A DNA stretch of 64,000 bases. Source: Streptantibioticus ferralitis (GTDB lineage: Bacteria > Actinomycetota > Actinomycetes > Streptomycetales > Streptomycetaceae). This document shows, piece after piece, positions 17,469 through 26,152 of this stretch. Where the stretch lies: NCBI RefSeq assembly GCF_029223525.1, contig NZ_JARHTQ010000026.1, positions 1 to 64,000 on the forward strand, given 5' to 3'. The position numbers and the translations under genes are program-made. The first letter of the stretch is position 1; the number at the start of each line of letters is the position of its first letter. Under the pieces are notes generated by a model. It had not been told where the DNA came from, searched no databases, and saw only the letters and a program-made list of their open reading frames with translations.

Positions 17469-18505
17469 CCACTGATGACTCTGCGGCGCGCAGCGCCTCG
17501 TTTGAGGGCGGTGGGCGACGGGCGGGAGAGTTCCCGTTGGTCAGGCCGCGTCGGCTGCGTACCACCGCCGCGATGCGGCGGATGGTCGCCGAGACCCGGC
17601 TGCATCCGGCCGACCTGATCCTCCCGGCGTTCGTACGGGAGGGCAGCAGCGAGCCGACGCCGATCAACGCGATGCCGGGCGTGGTCCAGCACACCCGTGA
17701 CACCCTGCGGAAGGCGGCCGCCGAGGCCGTCGCCGCGGGGGTCGGCGGGATCATGCTGTTCGGCCTGCCGCTGGTCAAGGACGCGGTCGGCAGCCAGGGC
17801 ACCGATCCGGAGGGCATCCTCCAGCGGGCGATCCGCGATGTGAAGGCCGAGGTCGGCGACGACCTGGTGGTCATGTCCGACCTGTGCCTGGACGAGTACA
17901 CCGACCACGGCCACTGCGGGGTGCTGGACGCCCGGGGCCGGGTCGACAACGACGCGACGCTGGAGCGCTACGCCGAGATGGCGCGGGTGCAGGCGGACGC
18001 GGGCGTGGACGTGGTCGGCGCGAGCGGCATGATGGACGGCCAGGTCCGGGTGATCCGTGAGGCGCTGGACGCGGCGGGCCACCAGGAGGTGTCCGTACTG
18101 GCCTACACCGCCAAGTACGCCTCGGCGTTCTACGGTCCGTTCCGCGAGGCGGTCAACTCCTCGCTCAAGGGCGACCGCAAGACGTACCAGCAGGATCCGG
18201 CCAATGCGCGTGAGGCCATGCGGGAGTTGGCGCTGGACCTCGCCGAGGGCGCGGACATGGTCATGGTGAAGCCCGCCCTGCCGTATCTGGACATTCTGCG
18301 CCAGGTCGCGGACGCGGTGGATGTGCCGGTCGCGGCGTACCAGATCTCCGGCGAGTACGCGATGGTCGAGGCGGCCGCGGCCAACGGTTGGATCGACCGG
18401 GACGCCGCGATCATGGAGACACTGCTGGGCGTTCGGCGCGCTGGTGCCGGGATGGTGCTCACGTACTGGGCGACTGAGGTCGCCGTGCGGCTGCGCGGCG
18501 CCTGA
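17465..18505 (+). CDS. hemB: Delta-aminolevulinic acid dehydratase (porphobilinogen synthase)
   Basis: A 346-residue enzyme that condenses two 5-aminolevulinates into porphobilinogen. It has the signature [18 protein letters not shown] near the N-terminus, the Schiff-base Lys regions ([19 protein letters not shown] and [17 protein letters not shown]) and the metal-site segment [18 protein letters not shown]. That segment keeps two of the three zinc-ligand Cys residues but has Asp at the middle position, so its metal use may differ from classical zinc enzymes. It overlaps hemD by 4 bases and is the last gene of the operon, followed by a strong terminator. Confidence 0.97.
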   Translation: MTTDDSAARSASFEGGGRRAGEFPLVRPRRLRTTAAMRRMVAETRLHPADLILPAFVREGSSEPTPINAMPGVVQHTRDTLRKAAAEAVAAGVGGIMLFGLPLVKDAVGSQGTDPEGILQRAIRDVKAEVGDDLVVMSDLCLDEYTDHGHCGVLDARGRVDNDATLERYAEMARVQADAGVDVVGASGMMDGQVRVIREALDAAGHQEVSVLAYTAKYASAFYGPFREAVNSSLKGDRKTYQQDPANAREAMRELALDLAEGADMVMVKPALPYLDILRQVADAVDVPVAAYQISGEYAMVEAAAANGWIDRDAAIMETLLGVRRAGAGMVLTYWATEVAVRLRGA

Positions 18506-18527
18506 CGGATCGTGCTGGGTGCTCCTT

Positions 18528-18590
18528 GGCGGGCGGGTGCGGGAAGGCTCTGGCTGAGGCCGGATCTTTCCCCACCCGCCCGCCCTTTTT
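18528..18590 (+). terminator. Intrinsic terminator of the rex-hem operon
   Basis: GGCGGGCGGGTG pairs with CACCCGCCCGCC across a loop that contains further structure, and is followed by TTTTT. It starts 22 bases after the hemB stop. The rest of the 303-bp gap to the next gene shows only a weak CCTTAC/GTAAGG repeat (18722-18745) that could be an operator. Confidence 0.88.
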
Positions 18591-18808
18591 CGCCGCACCG
18601 ACCGCTGTTCCGCCCGGACGCCCGGCCTTTTTCCGGGCCTGTCGCCCCGATATCTCAACCGGCCGTCCGGCCCGGGGAGGCCTATATCCGGCCACCCCGT
18701 TAACAGCTACCGCCAACTCACCCTTACAGTACGGAAGTTGTAAGGACGTTCGACGGGTGAAGCGCGTGACTGACGTCGAGCGGACCCCGGCTGGAGGTGC
18801 GCACCCCG

Positions 18809-20362
18809 ATGACGACGACGGCGAAGCCGCCTGCCCTGGCCGCCGAGGCACCATCCGTCGGCCGCCGGTGCGCTCGGTGCGGATGTCTGCTCAGTTCGTA
18901 CAACACCGATGAACTGTGCGGCGCTTGCACGCGGGCCGCCCTGCCGCCCGCCGACGACACCCCGCGGGTGCCTGTGCGGGTCTGGGCCGACCCTGAGGTC
19001 CGTGAGGCGCTCGCCGCGTGGAACTTCGGGCAGGTCAGCCGACTGGTGCGGCAGCGCGGCTCGATCCGGCAGGAGGACGTGGCCCAACTCACCGGCCTCA
19101 GCCAGGGATTCCTGTCCATGCTGGAGTCCGGTGCCCGCCGGCTGACCAGCATCGACCGCATCGTGGACTTCCTCGACGGGCTCGCCGTTCCGGCCGATCT
19201 CGTCCGGGTGCCGAGGCGGCGCCCGGTCCCGCGCAGTGCGCCCGCCGCGCCGCAGGGCTCCGCCATCTCGCTGCCCGCACAGGTGCGCAGGCAGGAGCCG
19301 GACGCGCCGTGGACCGCGGAGCACGCCGTCGCCGCGCTCGCCGAGGCGACGGCTGCGCTCACCGCGGGCGGTACCGGCAGCGGCCCGGCCGCCTCCCGGC
19401 TGCCGGACCTGTCGGCGGTGGCCCAGGCCTGGGCAACCGCCACGCCGTACGGGCTGGCCCGTCCGCACCGCACCGGCGCGGACGTCCCCGCGGATCTGCT
19501 CGACCAGCTCCAGGCCACCACCGACCTGCTGCGCGGGATGGACGCCGAGCACGGCGGCGGCAGTCTCGCCCAGGCCGGGGCCGCCCATCTCGGCGTGATC
19601 GTCGGCCTGTTGCGCGGTGCCCGCTACGACGAGGCGACCGGTCGGCGGCTTGCCGCGATCGCCGCCGACGCGGCCGGTCAGGCGGCCTGGTACCAACTGG
19701 ACTCCGGGCGCCCGGCCGCCGCCGCGCAGCGCCTGATGCTCGCCGGGCTGCGCACCGCGCACGCCTCCGGTGACGCCCGGGTCGGCGCGACCCTGCTGGT
19801 GCATCTGGCGGTCAGCGCCTACCGGACCGACCGCCCGCAGGTGATGGTCGACGCGGTACGCGCCGGTCAGGAGCGCACCCGCACTCTCGACGCGCCCGCG
19901 CTGCACGCCGTGCTGCTGGGCTGGGAGGCGCGCGGGCACGCCAAACTGGGCCGCCGCCGGGAGACGCTGCGCGCGCTGGGGCTCGCCGCCGAACTGTGCA
20001 TCCGCGGCCGTGGCGACGACGAGCCGCACTGGCTGCCCCGGATCGACGAGGGCGACATCCATGCCCAGGCGGGCAGTTGCCATCTCGACCTCGGTGACCA
20101 CCACCAGGCGGTCACCTCGTTCGACCTGGCCGCCGAGACGCTGCGCCCCGCGCTGGTGCGCACCCGCGGGCTGGTGCTCGCCAGGACCGCCACCGCGCGG
20201 CTGCGGCTCGGTGACCCCAAGGGCGCGTACGAGGCCGGTGAGCGGGCGGTGGAACTGGCCGCGCGGATCCGTTCCGCCTTCCTCGACGAGCAGATCCGCG
20301 GCCTGGCCGATGCCCTCCCTGGCCTTTCCCGACGTACGTCCGTAAATCGTCCCGGCGCGTAG
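18809..20362 (+). CDS. Large XRE-type transcriptional regulator with N-terminal Cys4 motif
   Basis: A 517-residue protein. Residues 21-40 hold a CxxC...CxxC pair (C21, C24, C37, C40) that looks like a zinc knuckle. Residues about 70-125 form a helix-turn-helix (IRQEDVAQLTGLSQGFLSML). The rest is helical and Ala-rich with a TPR-like pattern, similar to NsdA-type and other streptomycete regulators with a C-terminal repeat domain. The ATG at 18809 is chosen with GGAGG 11 bases upstream; the GTG at 18797 overlaps that site. It is monocistronic by position. The regulated genes are unknown; a role in development or antibiotic control is only an analogy. Confidence 0.75.
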   Translation: MTTTAKPPALAAEAPSVGRRCARCGCLLSSYNTDELCGACTRAALPPADDTPRVPVRVWADPEVREALAAWNFGQVSRLVRQRGSIRQEDVAQLTGLSQGFLSMLESGARRLTSIDRIVDFLDGLAVPADLVRVPRRRPVPRSAPAAPQGSAISLPAQVRRQEPDAPWTAEHAVAALAEATAALTAGGTGSGPAASRLPDLSAVAQAWATATPYGLARPHRTGADVPADLLDQLQATTDLLRGMDAEHGGGSLAQAGAAHLGVIVGLLRGARYDEATGRRLAAIAADAAGQAAWYQLDSGRPAAAAQRLMLAGLRTAHASGDARVGATLLVHLAVSAYRTDRPQVMVDAVRAGQERTRTLDAPALHAVLLGWEARGHAKLGRRRETLRALGLAAELCIRGRGDDEPHWLPRIDEGDIHAQAGSCHLDLGDHHQAVTSFDLAAETLRPALVRTRGLVLARTATARLRLGDPKGAYEAGERAVELAARIRSAFLDEQIRGLADALPGLSRRTSVNRPGA

Positions 20363-20405
20363 ACTGGGCCGTCGGTTCGCACGTCGGTGGAGGGGAGGGC
20401 GACCG

Positions 20406-20825
20406 GTGGCCAGAGAAGGCGCGGGTTTCCACGATCCGCCGAGCCGTCTGCCCTCGCCGCCCGCACAGGACGTGCCGCACTCCGCCGATCCGCCGGCCGA
20501 GGTGCTCCAGGAGGCCGCCGCGGCGTTCGGACTGCTGGCCTCGCCCGCGCGGCTGCACATCGTCTGGGTGCTGGCGCAGGGCGAGTGTGATGTGAGCGGT
20601 CTGGCCGAGCGGGTGGGCGGTGCGCTGCCCGCGGTGAGCCAGCATCTGGCCAAGCTGAAGCTGGCCGGCCTCGTACGGTCCCGGCGCGAGGGGCGCCGCC
20701 AGGTGTATCTGGTGGACGACCCGGATGTGGTGACCATCGTGTGCCTGATGGTGGGGCAGTTGGCCGACCGCGGGCCGGGGCGTCGCTCCGGGCGCCCGGA
20801 GGGCCTTCGTGGCCTCGGCGCGTAG
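20406..20825 (+). CDS. ArsR-family transcriptional repressor
   Basis: A 139-residue winged-helix repressor of the ArsR/SmtB family: FGLLASPARLHIVWVLAQGE, the recognition helix ALPAVSQHLAKLKLAGLVRS and the wing RREGRRQVYLVDD. Cys58, just before recognition, and Cys114 in the C-terminal helix could take part in metal sensing. A strong GGAGGGGAGGG ribosome-binding site precedes the GTG at 20406. Its 3' end overlaps the P-type ATPase start by 17 bases, so it is likely the metal-responsive regulator of that transporter. Which metal it senses is not determined. Confidence 0.88.
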   Translation: MAREGAGFHDPPSRLPSPPAQDVPHSADPPAEVLQEAAAAFGLLASPARLHIVWVLAQGECDVSGLAERVGGALPAVSQHLAKLKLAGLVRSRREGRRQVYLVDDPDVVTIVCLMVGQLADRGPGRRSGRPEGLRGLGA

Positions 20826-23493
20826 CGCTGTCCCGGCGGGGGCCAGGGAAGCACCGGACGTCACGCTGACCGGGGTGGCGGGGGCCGGTCTCACACCGTT
20901 GGAAGTGCTGCGGCGGCTGGACGCCGGGCCGCGCGGCCTGGTCGAGAGCGAGGCACAGCGGCGGCTGGAGCGGTACGGGGAGAACGCCGTGCTGCCGCAG
21001 CGGCCGGCCGCCTGGGCGTGGCGGCTGCTGGGCACGCTGCGCGATCCGTTCACCGCCGTGCTGCTCGGACTCGGGGTGATCTCGGCCGTCGCCACCTCGT
21101 GGAACACCGCCTGTGTGATAGCGGTGCTCGTCGCGGTGAGCTGTGTGCTGCGGTCGGCGGGGGAGTACCGCGCCGACCGGTCGGTCGCCACCCTGCGGGA
21201 ACTCATCGCGACCACCGCGACCGTGCAGCGGCGGGCGGCCGAGGAGTCGGCGCCGCTGGTGCGGGAGATCCCGGTGGAGGAACTCGTCCCCGGTGACGTG
21301 GTGCGGCTCGGTCCCGGCGACATGGTCCCAGCCGACGTCCGGCTGCTGCGGGCCGACGGACTCGCCGTCCACCAGGCGGCGCTCACCGGCGAGTCGGCGC
21401 CGGTGCCCAAGCGGGTGCCGGACACCCCGGCCGACCTGGCGCGGCCGCTGTTCGACCAGCCGCATCTGTGCTTCGCGGGCAGCAGCGTGACCGCCGGGAC
21501 GGCCACCGCCGTGGTGACCGCCACCGGACCCGGCACCCACTTCGCCGGCGCCCACCGGGGAGTGGCGCGGCGCCGCACCAGCGCGTTCGACCGGTCGGTG
21601 AACGGGATCTCCTGGACGCTGATCCGCTTCATGCTGCTGGCCGCGCCGCTGGTGCTGGTGGTCAACGCGGTGGTGCGCGGCCGCGGCCTGGAGACGCTGC
21701 CGTTCGCGGTCGCGGTCGCGGTCGGGCTCACGCCCGAGATGCTGCCGGTCATAGTGACCACCGCACTGGCGCGCGGCGCGGCCGACCTCGCGCGGCGGGT
21801 CGGCGTCATCGTCAAGCGGCTGCCCGCGCTGCACGACATGGGCGCGATCGACGTGCTGTGTGTGGACAAGACCGGCACCCTCACCCAGGACCAGTTGGCC
21901 GTCGACTGCTACCTGGACGCCGACGGCCGCACCGACCCGGCCGTACTGCACTGGGCGGCCGTCAACAGCCTGTGGACGATCCAGCTGGCCGACGTCCCGG
22001 CGCCCGACGCCCTGGACGAGGCGATCCTGCTGGCCGCCGAATCGCTGGGCGACACCGCGGCCGACAGCGCTGATTGGGTCGCTTCTCCGCCCGCGCGGCG
22101 AGAGCGCACGGTGTCGGCTGTCCGCGACCCGGCGGCCGCGCGTGCGACGCTCACGGATGTGACCGGTATCGACGTGATCCCGTTCGATCCGGCGCGCCGA
22201 CTGGTCACCGCGGTCGTCGCCTGTCCGGGGCGGCACGGTGTGCACACCCTGGTGGTCAAGGGCGCGGTCGAGGACGTGGTGGACCGGTGCGCGCTCGACG
22301 ACGAGACCCGCGCCCGGGTGCTGCGGCTGGCCGAGCGGCGGGCCGCGGACGGCCTGCGGCTGCTTGCGGTCGCGACGGCCGACCGCCCGGCGCGGGCCCG
22401 CCCGTACACCCCGGCGGATGAGCGCGGTCTGACGCTGCTGGGCCTCGTCGGGCTACGGGACGAGCTGGCGGTCACCGCCGACGACGCCCTGGCGGCGCTG
22501 GCCCGGCGCGGCGTCGACGTCAAGGTGCTCACCGGCGACCATCCGGGCACCGCCGCCCGGGTCTGCGCCGAACTGGGCCTGGAGCCGGGCGAGATCGTCA
22601 CCGGCGAGCAGATCGACCAGCTGGACGATGCCCGGCTGGCCCAACTCGCCGCCGACCGGGTGGTGTTCGCCCGCTGCACGCCAGCGCACAAGGCGCGCAT
22701 CGTGCGTGCGCTGCGGCGCGGCGGCCACACCGTGGGGTTCCTCGGCGACGGCGTCAACGACGTACCCGCGATGCACGCCGCCGATGTCGCGCTCTGCCCG
22801 CGGGACGCCGTCGACATCACCCGCGAGGCCGCCGATGTGGTGCTGGCCGACAAGGATCTGACCGCGATCGACTCCGCGGTGGCCAGCGGCAGGCGCGGCA
22901 CCGGCAACATCGCCACCTATCTGCGGATCGCCGTCTCCTCCAACGTCGGCAACGTCATCTCCATGATGGTGGCCGGAGTGCTGCTGCCGTTCCTGCCGAT
23001 GCTGCCGGCCCAGGTGCTGGTGCAGAACCTCTGCTTCGACGTCTCCCAGCTGGCGTTCGCCTACGACCGGCCCGGTGCGGCCGACGGCGGCCGCCCCTCG
23101 GTGCTGCGCCCGTACGCCTTCAGCCGCTACATCACCGTCTTCGGGCTGATCAACGCCGCCGCGGACCTGGCGACCTTCGCCATCCTCGGCCTGGTCAGCG
23201 GCGGCCAGACCGCCTTCCACTCGGGCTGGTTCACCGAGAACCTCATCACCCAGGCGCTGGTGATGCTGCTGCTGCGTACCGCCCCCGGCCGGGTGCCCGG
23301 CGCGCTGCGCTGGTCAACCGGCGCGCTCGCCGCTGTGGGCCTGCTGCTGCCGCTCTCGCCGCTGGGCGCGGCGTTGGGCCTGCACGCCCTGCCTTATCCG
23401 TACTACCCGCTGCTCGCGGTGGTGCTGGTGGCGTACGGGGCGGCGCTGGCGGTCGCCCGCCGGTCCCCGTTGGCCGCGGCCAACGGGGCGTGA
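20809..23493 (+). CDS. MgtA/MgtB-type P-type ATPase (P3B)
   Basis: An 894-residue cation-transporting ATPase. It shows the actuator loop LTGESAPVPKR, the phosphorylation motif CVDKTGTLTQDQ, the hinge KVLTGDHPGTAARV and GDGVNDVPAM. The transmembrane motif before the P domain is AVGLTPEMLPVIVTTALARG, which is characteristic of magnesium-importing P3B ATPases. About ten membrane helices are predicted. GTG start at 20809, inside the ArsR gene. Mg2+ import is the family function, but ArsR control is unusual for it and another divalent ion remains possible. The hairpin repeat at 23549-23600 may terminate it. Confidence 0.88.
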   Translation: MASARSAVPAGAREAPDVTLTGVAGAGLTPLEVLRRLDAGPRGLVESEAQRRLERYGENAVLPQRPAAWAWRLLGTLRDPFTAVLLGLGVISAVATSWNTACVIAVLVAVSCVLRSAGEYRADRSVATLRELIATTATVQRRAAEESAPLVREIPVEELVPGDVVRLGPGDMVPADVRLLRADGLAVHQAALTGESAPVPKRVPDTPADLARPLFDQPHLCFAGSSVTAGTATAVVTATGPGTHFAGAHRGVARRRTSAFDRSVNGISWTLIRFMLLAAPLVLVVNAVVRGRGLETLPFAVAVAVGLTPEMLPVIVTTALARGAADLARRVGVIVKRLPALHDMGAIDVLCVDKTGTLTQDQLAVDCYLDADGRTDPAVLHWAAVNSLWTIQLADVPAPDALDEAILLAAESLGDTAADSADWVASPPARRERTVSAVRDPAAARATLTDVTGIDVIPFDPARRLVTAVVACPGRHGVHTLVVKGAVEDVVDRCALDDETRARVLRLAERRAADGLRLLAVATADRPARARPYTPADERGLTLLGLVGLRDELAVTADDALAALARRGVDVKVLTGDHPGTAARVCAELGLEPGEIVTGEQIDQLDDARLAQLAADRVVFARCTPAHKARIVRALRRGGHTVGFLGDGVNDVPAMHAADVALCPRDAVDITREAADVVLADKDLTAIDSAVASGRRGTGNIATYLRIAVSSNVGNVISMMVAGVLLPFLPMLPAQVLVQNLCFDVSQLAFAYDRPGAADGGRPSVLRPYAFSRYITVFGLINAAADLATFAILGLVSGGQTAFHSGWFTENLITQALVMLLLRTAPGRVPGALRWSTGALAAVGLLLPLSPLGAALGLHALPYPYYPLLAVVLVAYGAALAVARRSPLAAANGA

Positions 23494-23548
23494 TCACCGG
23501 ATGTTCGTGGGTGGCGGTCGGCTCGGCACCGGCGGGCTGTGTCGTCGT

Positions 23549-23600
23549 GGTTGCTCGCCGTGGCGGCGGCAGGAGATGTCCGCCGCCACGGCGACCAACC
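23549..23600. repeat. Dispersed hairpin repeat, copy B
   Basis: A 21-bp stem (23549-23569 with 23580-23600, one mismatch) and 10-base loop: GGTTGCTCGCCGTGGCGGCG and its complement. The left flank, from about 23515 (CGGCTCGGCACCGGCGGGCT), resembles copy C. It lies between two convergent genes and could act as a bidirectional terminator. Confidence 0.75.
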
Positions 23601-23604
23601 CGGT

Positions 23605-25164
23605 TCACCCGTAGGAGAGGTTGGAGCAGGGGTTGTCGTCGGCCGACCGGGCCTGGCTGGCGTCCTGCGACGGCAGTGCGCTCGGGGCCGGGGAGGAACC
23701 CGAGGACGAGCCCGCCGAGGAGCCCGAGGCGTTGGCCGCGTAGTCCTGGCCCAGCACCAGGTTGATGCCGGAGGTCGCGGTCTGCTCCAACTGGGCGCCC
23801 GGGAACAGCTTGGCGAGGGTCTGGGCGCCCTGCAGATGCGCGGCGCCGTACTCGATGACGGTGGTCGCGTGGTGCTGCGAGGCGGCGGTGGCGGTACCCG
23901 TCACGGTGAAGTTGTCGGAGCGCAGCTTCTGCGCTGCCTTGCTCGCCAGACCCGGATCGGTGGTGCCGTTGTAGACGGCGACGACGATGCCGGTACCGGT
24001 GACGTCGGAGGCGGCGGTCGCGGAGGCCGAGGCGGCCGGTGCGGGCTTCTTGCCGCCGCTGGCGTCCTGCCCGTCGAGCGTGCGGTCCGCCTTCAACGAG
24101 GCCCACAGGCTGTCGACGTCGGGGTGGACCAGCGCGACCCGGTTGCCCGCGTAGCGCCACGGCGCGGTGATGAACTTGATGTTGTGCAGGTCGATGCCCT
24201 TGAGCCCCATGGCGAACGACATCAGCTTGCTGGCGGAGCCGAGGCCGGGGTCGACGGTGAGCGACTTGGTCGCCGCGTCCGCCAGTGGCAGCAGCGTCGT
24301 CGGGTTGAACCCCTGTCCCTGGATCTTCTTGATCAGGGCGGACAGGAACGCCTGTTGCCGCTTCATCCGGCCTATGTCCGAGTTGTCACCGATGCCGTGC
24401 CGGATGCGTACGTAGTCCAGCGCCTTGTCACCCGAGACGGTCTGCAGGCCCTTCGGCAGGACCATGTTGCCCTTGTGGCCCAGATTGGGGTTCATGTCGC
24501 CCTGGTAGACGGCGTTGGGCAGGCAGACCGGGACACCGCCCACGGCGGAGGTCATCGCGGCGAAGCCCTTGAAGTCCACGACCATGGTGTGGTCGACGCG
24601 CAGGCCGGTGAGCTTCTCCACGGTGTTCTGCGTGCACGCCGGGTTGCCGACGCTTGAATTGCCCTGGGTGAACGCCGTGTTGAACTGGCCGGTGGGCTGG
24701 TCGGCGGTCCACTTGCCGTCGGGCATCAGACAGGGCGGGATGTCGACCATCGAGTCCCGCGGTATGGAGACCCCGACCGCGTGCTTGTTGTCGGAGTAGA
24801 CGTGCAGCAGGATCGTGGTGTCGGAGTGGGCCACGTCCCCCGCGGCGCCGCCGAGGGCGTCATTGCCGTTGGCCCGCGAGTCCGACCCGATCAGCAGCAC
24901 GTTCTGGCCCGCGGTGTCCGCCGGGCGGTCCTTGCTCAGGCCGTTGGCGTCGAACGTGGTGATGTTGCCGTTGAGCTTCAGGTACAGCGCGCCGATGCCC
25001 GCCACCAGCAGGACCGCGACGGCGATGCTGACCATCGCGAACATCCGCTTGGGGTCGCGCTTGCCCTTGCGGGCTCGGGCCGCCGCGCGGCCCTGGCCCT
25101 TGGCCGGTATCTGACCGCGCGCAGCGCGCCGTCCTCCGGTGCCTGCCCCACGGCTGCCAGTCAT
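23605..25164 (-). CDS. LytR-CpsA-Psr (LCP) family protein with LytR C-terminal domain
   Basis: A 519-residue protein. A basic, disordered cytoplasmic N-terminus (to about residue 40) precedes one membrane helix (about 42-65), then the extracellular LCP domain with NVLLIGSDSRA, ISIPRDS-like VSIPRDSMVDIP and RIRHGIGDNSDIGRMKRQQ, the Arg residues that bind the polyprenyl pyrophosphate. A C-terminal LytR_C domain (about 400-490) and a Ser-rich tail follow. LCP enzymes attach teichoic acids or other glycopolymers to peptidoglycan. The ATG at 25164 has GAGGG seven bases upstream. It faces the P-type ATPase convergently. Confidence 0.9.
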   Translation of the reverse strand: MTGSRGAGTGGRRAARGQIPAKGQGRAAARARKGKRDPKRMFAMVSIAVAVLLVAGIGALYLKLNGNITTFDANGLSKDRPADTAGQNVLLIGSDSRANGNDALGGAAGDVAHSDTTILLHVYSDNKHAVGVSIPRDSMVDIPPCLMPDGKWTADQPTGQFNTAFTQGNSSVGNPACTQNTVEKLTGLRVDHTMVVDFKGFAAMTSAVGGVPVCLPNAVYQGDMNPNLGHKGNMVLPKGLQTVSGDKALDYVRIRHGIGDNSDIGRMKRQQAFLSALIKKIQGQGFNPTTLLPLADAATKSLTVDPGLGSASKLMSFAMGLKGIDLHNIKFITAPWRYAGNRVALVHPDVDSLWASLKADRTLDGQDASGGKKPAPAASASATAASDVTGTGIVVAVYNGTTDPGLASKAAQKLRSDNFTVTGTATAASQHHATTVIEYGAAHLQGAQTLAKLFPGAQLEQTATSGINLVLGQDYAANASGSSAGSSSGSSPAPSALPSQDASQARSADDNPCSNLSYG

Positions 25165-25601
25165 ACTCACACCCTCGTCTGCGCCCCGACGAAAAGAAGA
25201 CGTTTGATCGGGGGTTTTGGTTGTCCTGTTGCGGAACCCACGCAACTGTGCGGGCGAACCCGGACCCTCGAAGCTACCCGACGATGCACCGCGGGCCTGA
25301 GAAAGTCCTGAGAGCCCCCGGTGCGCGGTACGCAGAACCATAGGGCACGTGCGGGAGGTGCGGGCGACGAGGTGGTTGTGCCGTGTTTCCGCCGTGTTCG
25401 CCTGCCGATCCGCCGAACATAACGGGTCGAGCGGGCAGTCGGACAGGCCACCTGACGCGAATTCGGCGCGGCTCTTTCACGTTTTTCCAAAAGATCTTCA
25501 CTCGGCCCGGCGGCCGACGCTCAGGTCGCGGACCGGCGGTCACTCGTCTAGCCTCATACCCCGGGGGAACAAACCGGTCGTAATCGGTAAGGAGCTATGT
25601 C
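25165..25601. other. Intergenic region upstream of LCP gene and small ORF
   Basis: These 437 bases hold the divergent promoters of the LCP gene and the 84-residue protein gene. A moderately AT-rich patch (about 25475-25500) lies in the middle. I found no convincing -35/-10 pair, repeat or RNA gene. Confidence 0.4.
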
Positions 25602-25856
25602 ATGGCTCAGGACCTGCAACTCTTCACCGACCCCGACATGAACGGCAACGAACGCGACCTCAAGGCCCGCCCGGGCGACCAGCAGCTGAAACCGGCCTTC
25701 CACGTCGAGAGCGTACGGAACACCAGCGACCTCGCCGCTGAGCTGTATCCGAGCCCCGCCGCCTCCGGCCCGCCCATCGAGGTGATCCAGCCCCACGACG
25801 ACATACCGGCGACACAGCCCATGGACATCAGGTCGGTACGGTTCGTCGAGCCGTAA
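25602..25856 (+). CDS. Hypothetical small acidic protein
   Basis: An 84-residue protein with a good ribosome-binding site (AAGGAG about 8 bases before the ATG). It begins MAQDLQLFTDPDMNGNERDL and ends SVRFVEP. It is acidic, Pro-rich in its second half, has no Cys, no signal peptide and no membrane segment. I do not recognise a family. It is flanked by a divergent LCP gene and a convergent DUF397 gene, and a perfect hairpin lies 14 bases after its stop. Composition and the ribosome-binding site support a real gene. Confidence 0.6.
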   Translation: MAQDLQLFTDPDMNGNERDLKARPGDQQLKPAFHVESVRNTSDLAAELYPSPAASGPPIEVIQPHDDIPATQPMDIRSVRFVEP

Positions 25857-25870
25857 CCCCTCGACACCAG

Positions 25871-25896
25871 GAGCCCGCGCCTTCAGGCGCGGGCTC
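25871..25896. terminator. Perfect 11-bp hairpin at converging gene ends
   Basis: GAGCCCGCGCC and GGCGCGGGCTC with a TTCA loop. It lies just after the small ORF and overlaps the last codons of the convergent DUF397 gene. There is no T-run. Confidence 0.6.
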
Positions 25897-26152
25897 GCCC
25901 CTCACCAGGCGCCTGCGCGGCGGCGAAGGCGGCGAAGGCCGCCCAGGCGGCGGGGGTGAAGGTGAGGGTGGGACCCTGCGGGTCCTTGGAGTCGCGGATG
26001 TGGACGGCGGTGGGGTGGCTGGCGATCTCGATGCAGTTGCCGCCCTCGCTTCCGCTGTAGCTGGACTTGCGCCAGGCGTAGGCGACTTCGACGCAGTCGC
26101 CGCCTTGCTCGCTGCTGTAGCTGGACTTGAACCACTCCAATGCGTCGTTCAT
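25883..26152 (-). CDS. DUF397 domain-containing protein
   Basis: An 89-residue protein with the duplicated DUF397 signature: WFKSSYSSEQGGDCVEVA and then WRKSSYSGSEGGNCIEIA, followed by VHIRDSKDPQGPTLTFTPAAW. DUF397 proteins occur only in actinobacteria, normally beside an XRE/DUF5753 regulator. They may act as its partner, as in the WhiJ system. The start overlaps the upstream regulator stop (ATGA). The first SSYS repeat is an extra N-terminal half-copy, so the domain looks partly duplicated. Confidence 0.9.
   Translation of the reverse strand: MNDALEWFKSSYSSEQGGDCVEVAYAWRKSSYSGSEGGNCIEIASHPTAVHIRDSKDPQGPTLTFTPAAWAAFAAFAAAQAPGEGRARA

Noticed and set aside
18722-18745. CCTTAC/GTAAGG repeat before the HTH regulator as an operator
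   Set aside because: Six-base arms with a 12-base spacer are weak and expected by chance; only noted in passing.
15021-22245. Very long minus-strand open frames opposite hemC-hemD, the HTH regulator and the P-type ATPase (715-792 codons)
   Set aside because: Composition is Arg/Gly/His-rich with no domains, and they lie fully opposite well-identified genes. They are shadows of GC-rich codon use.
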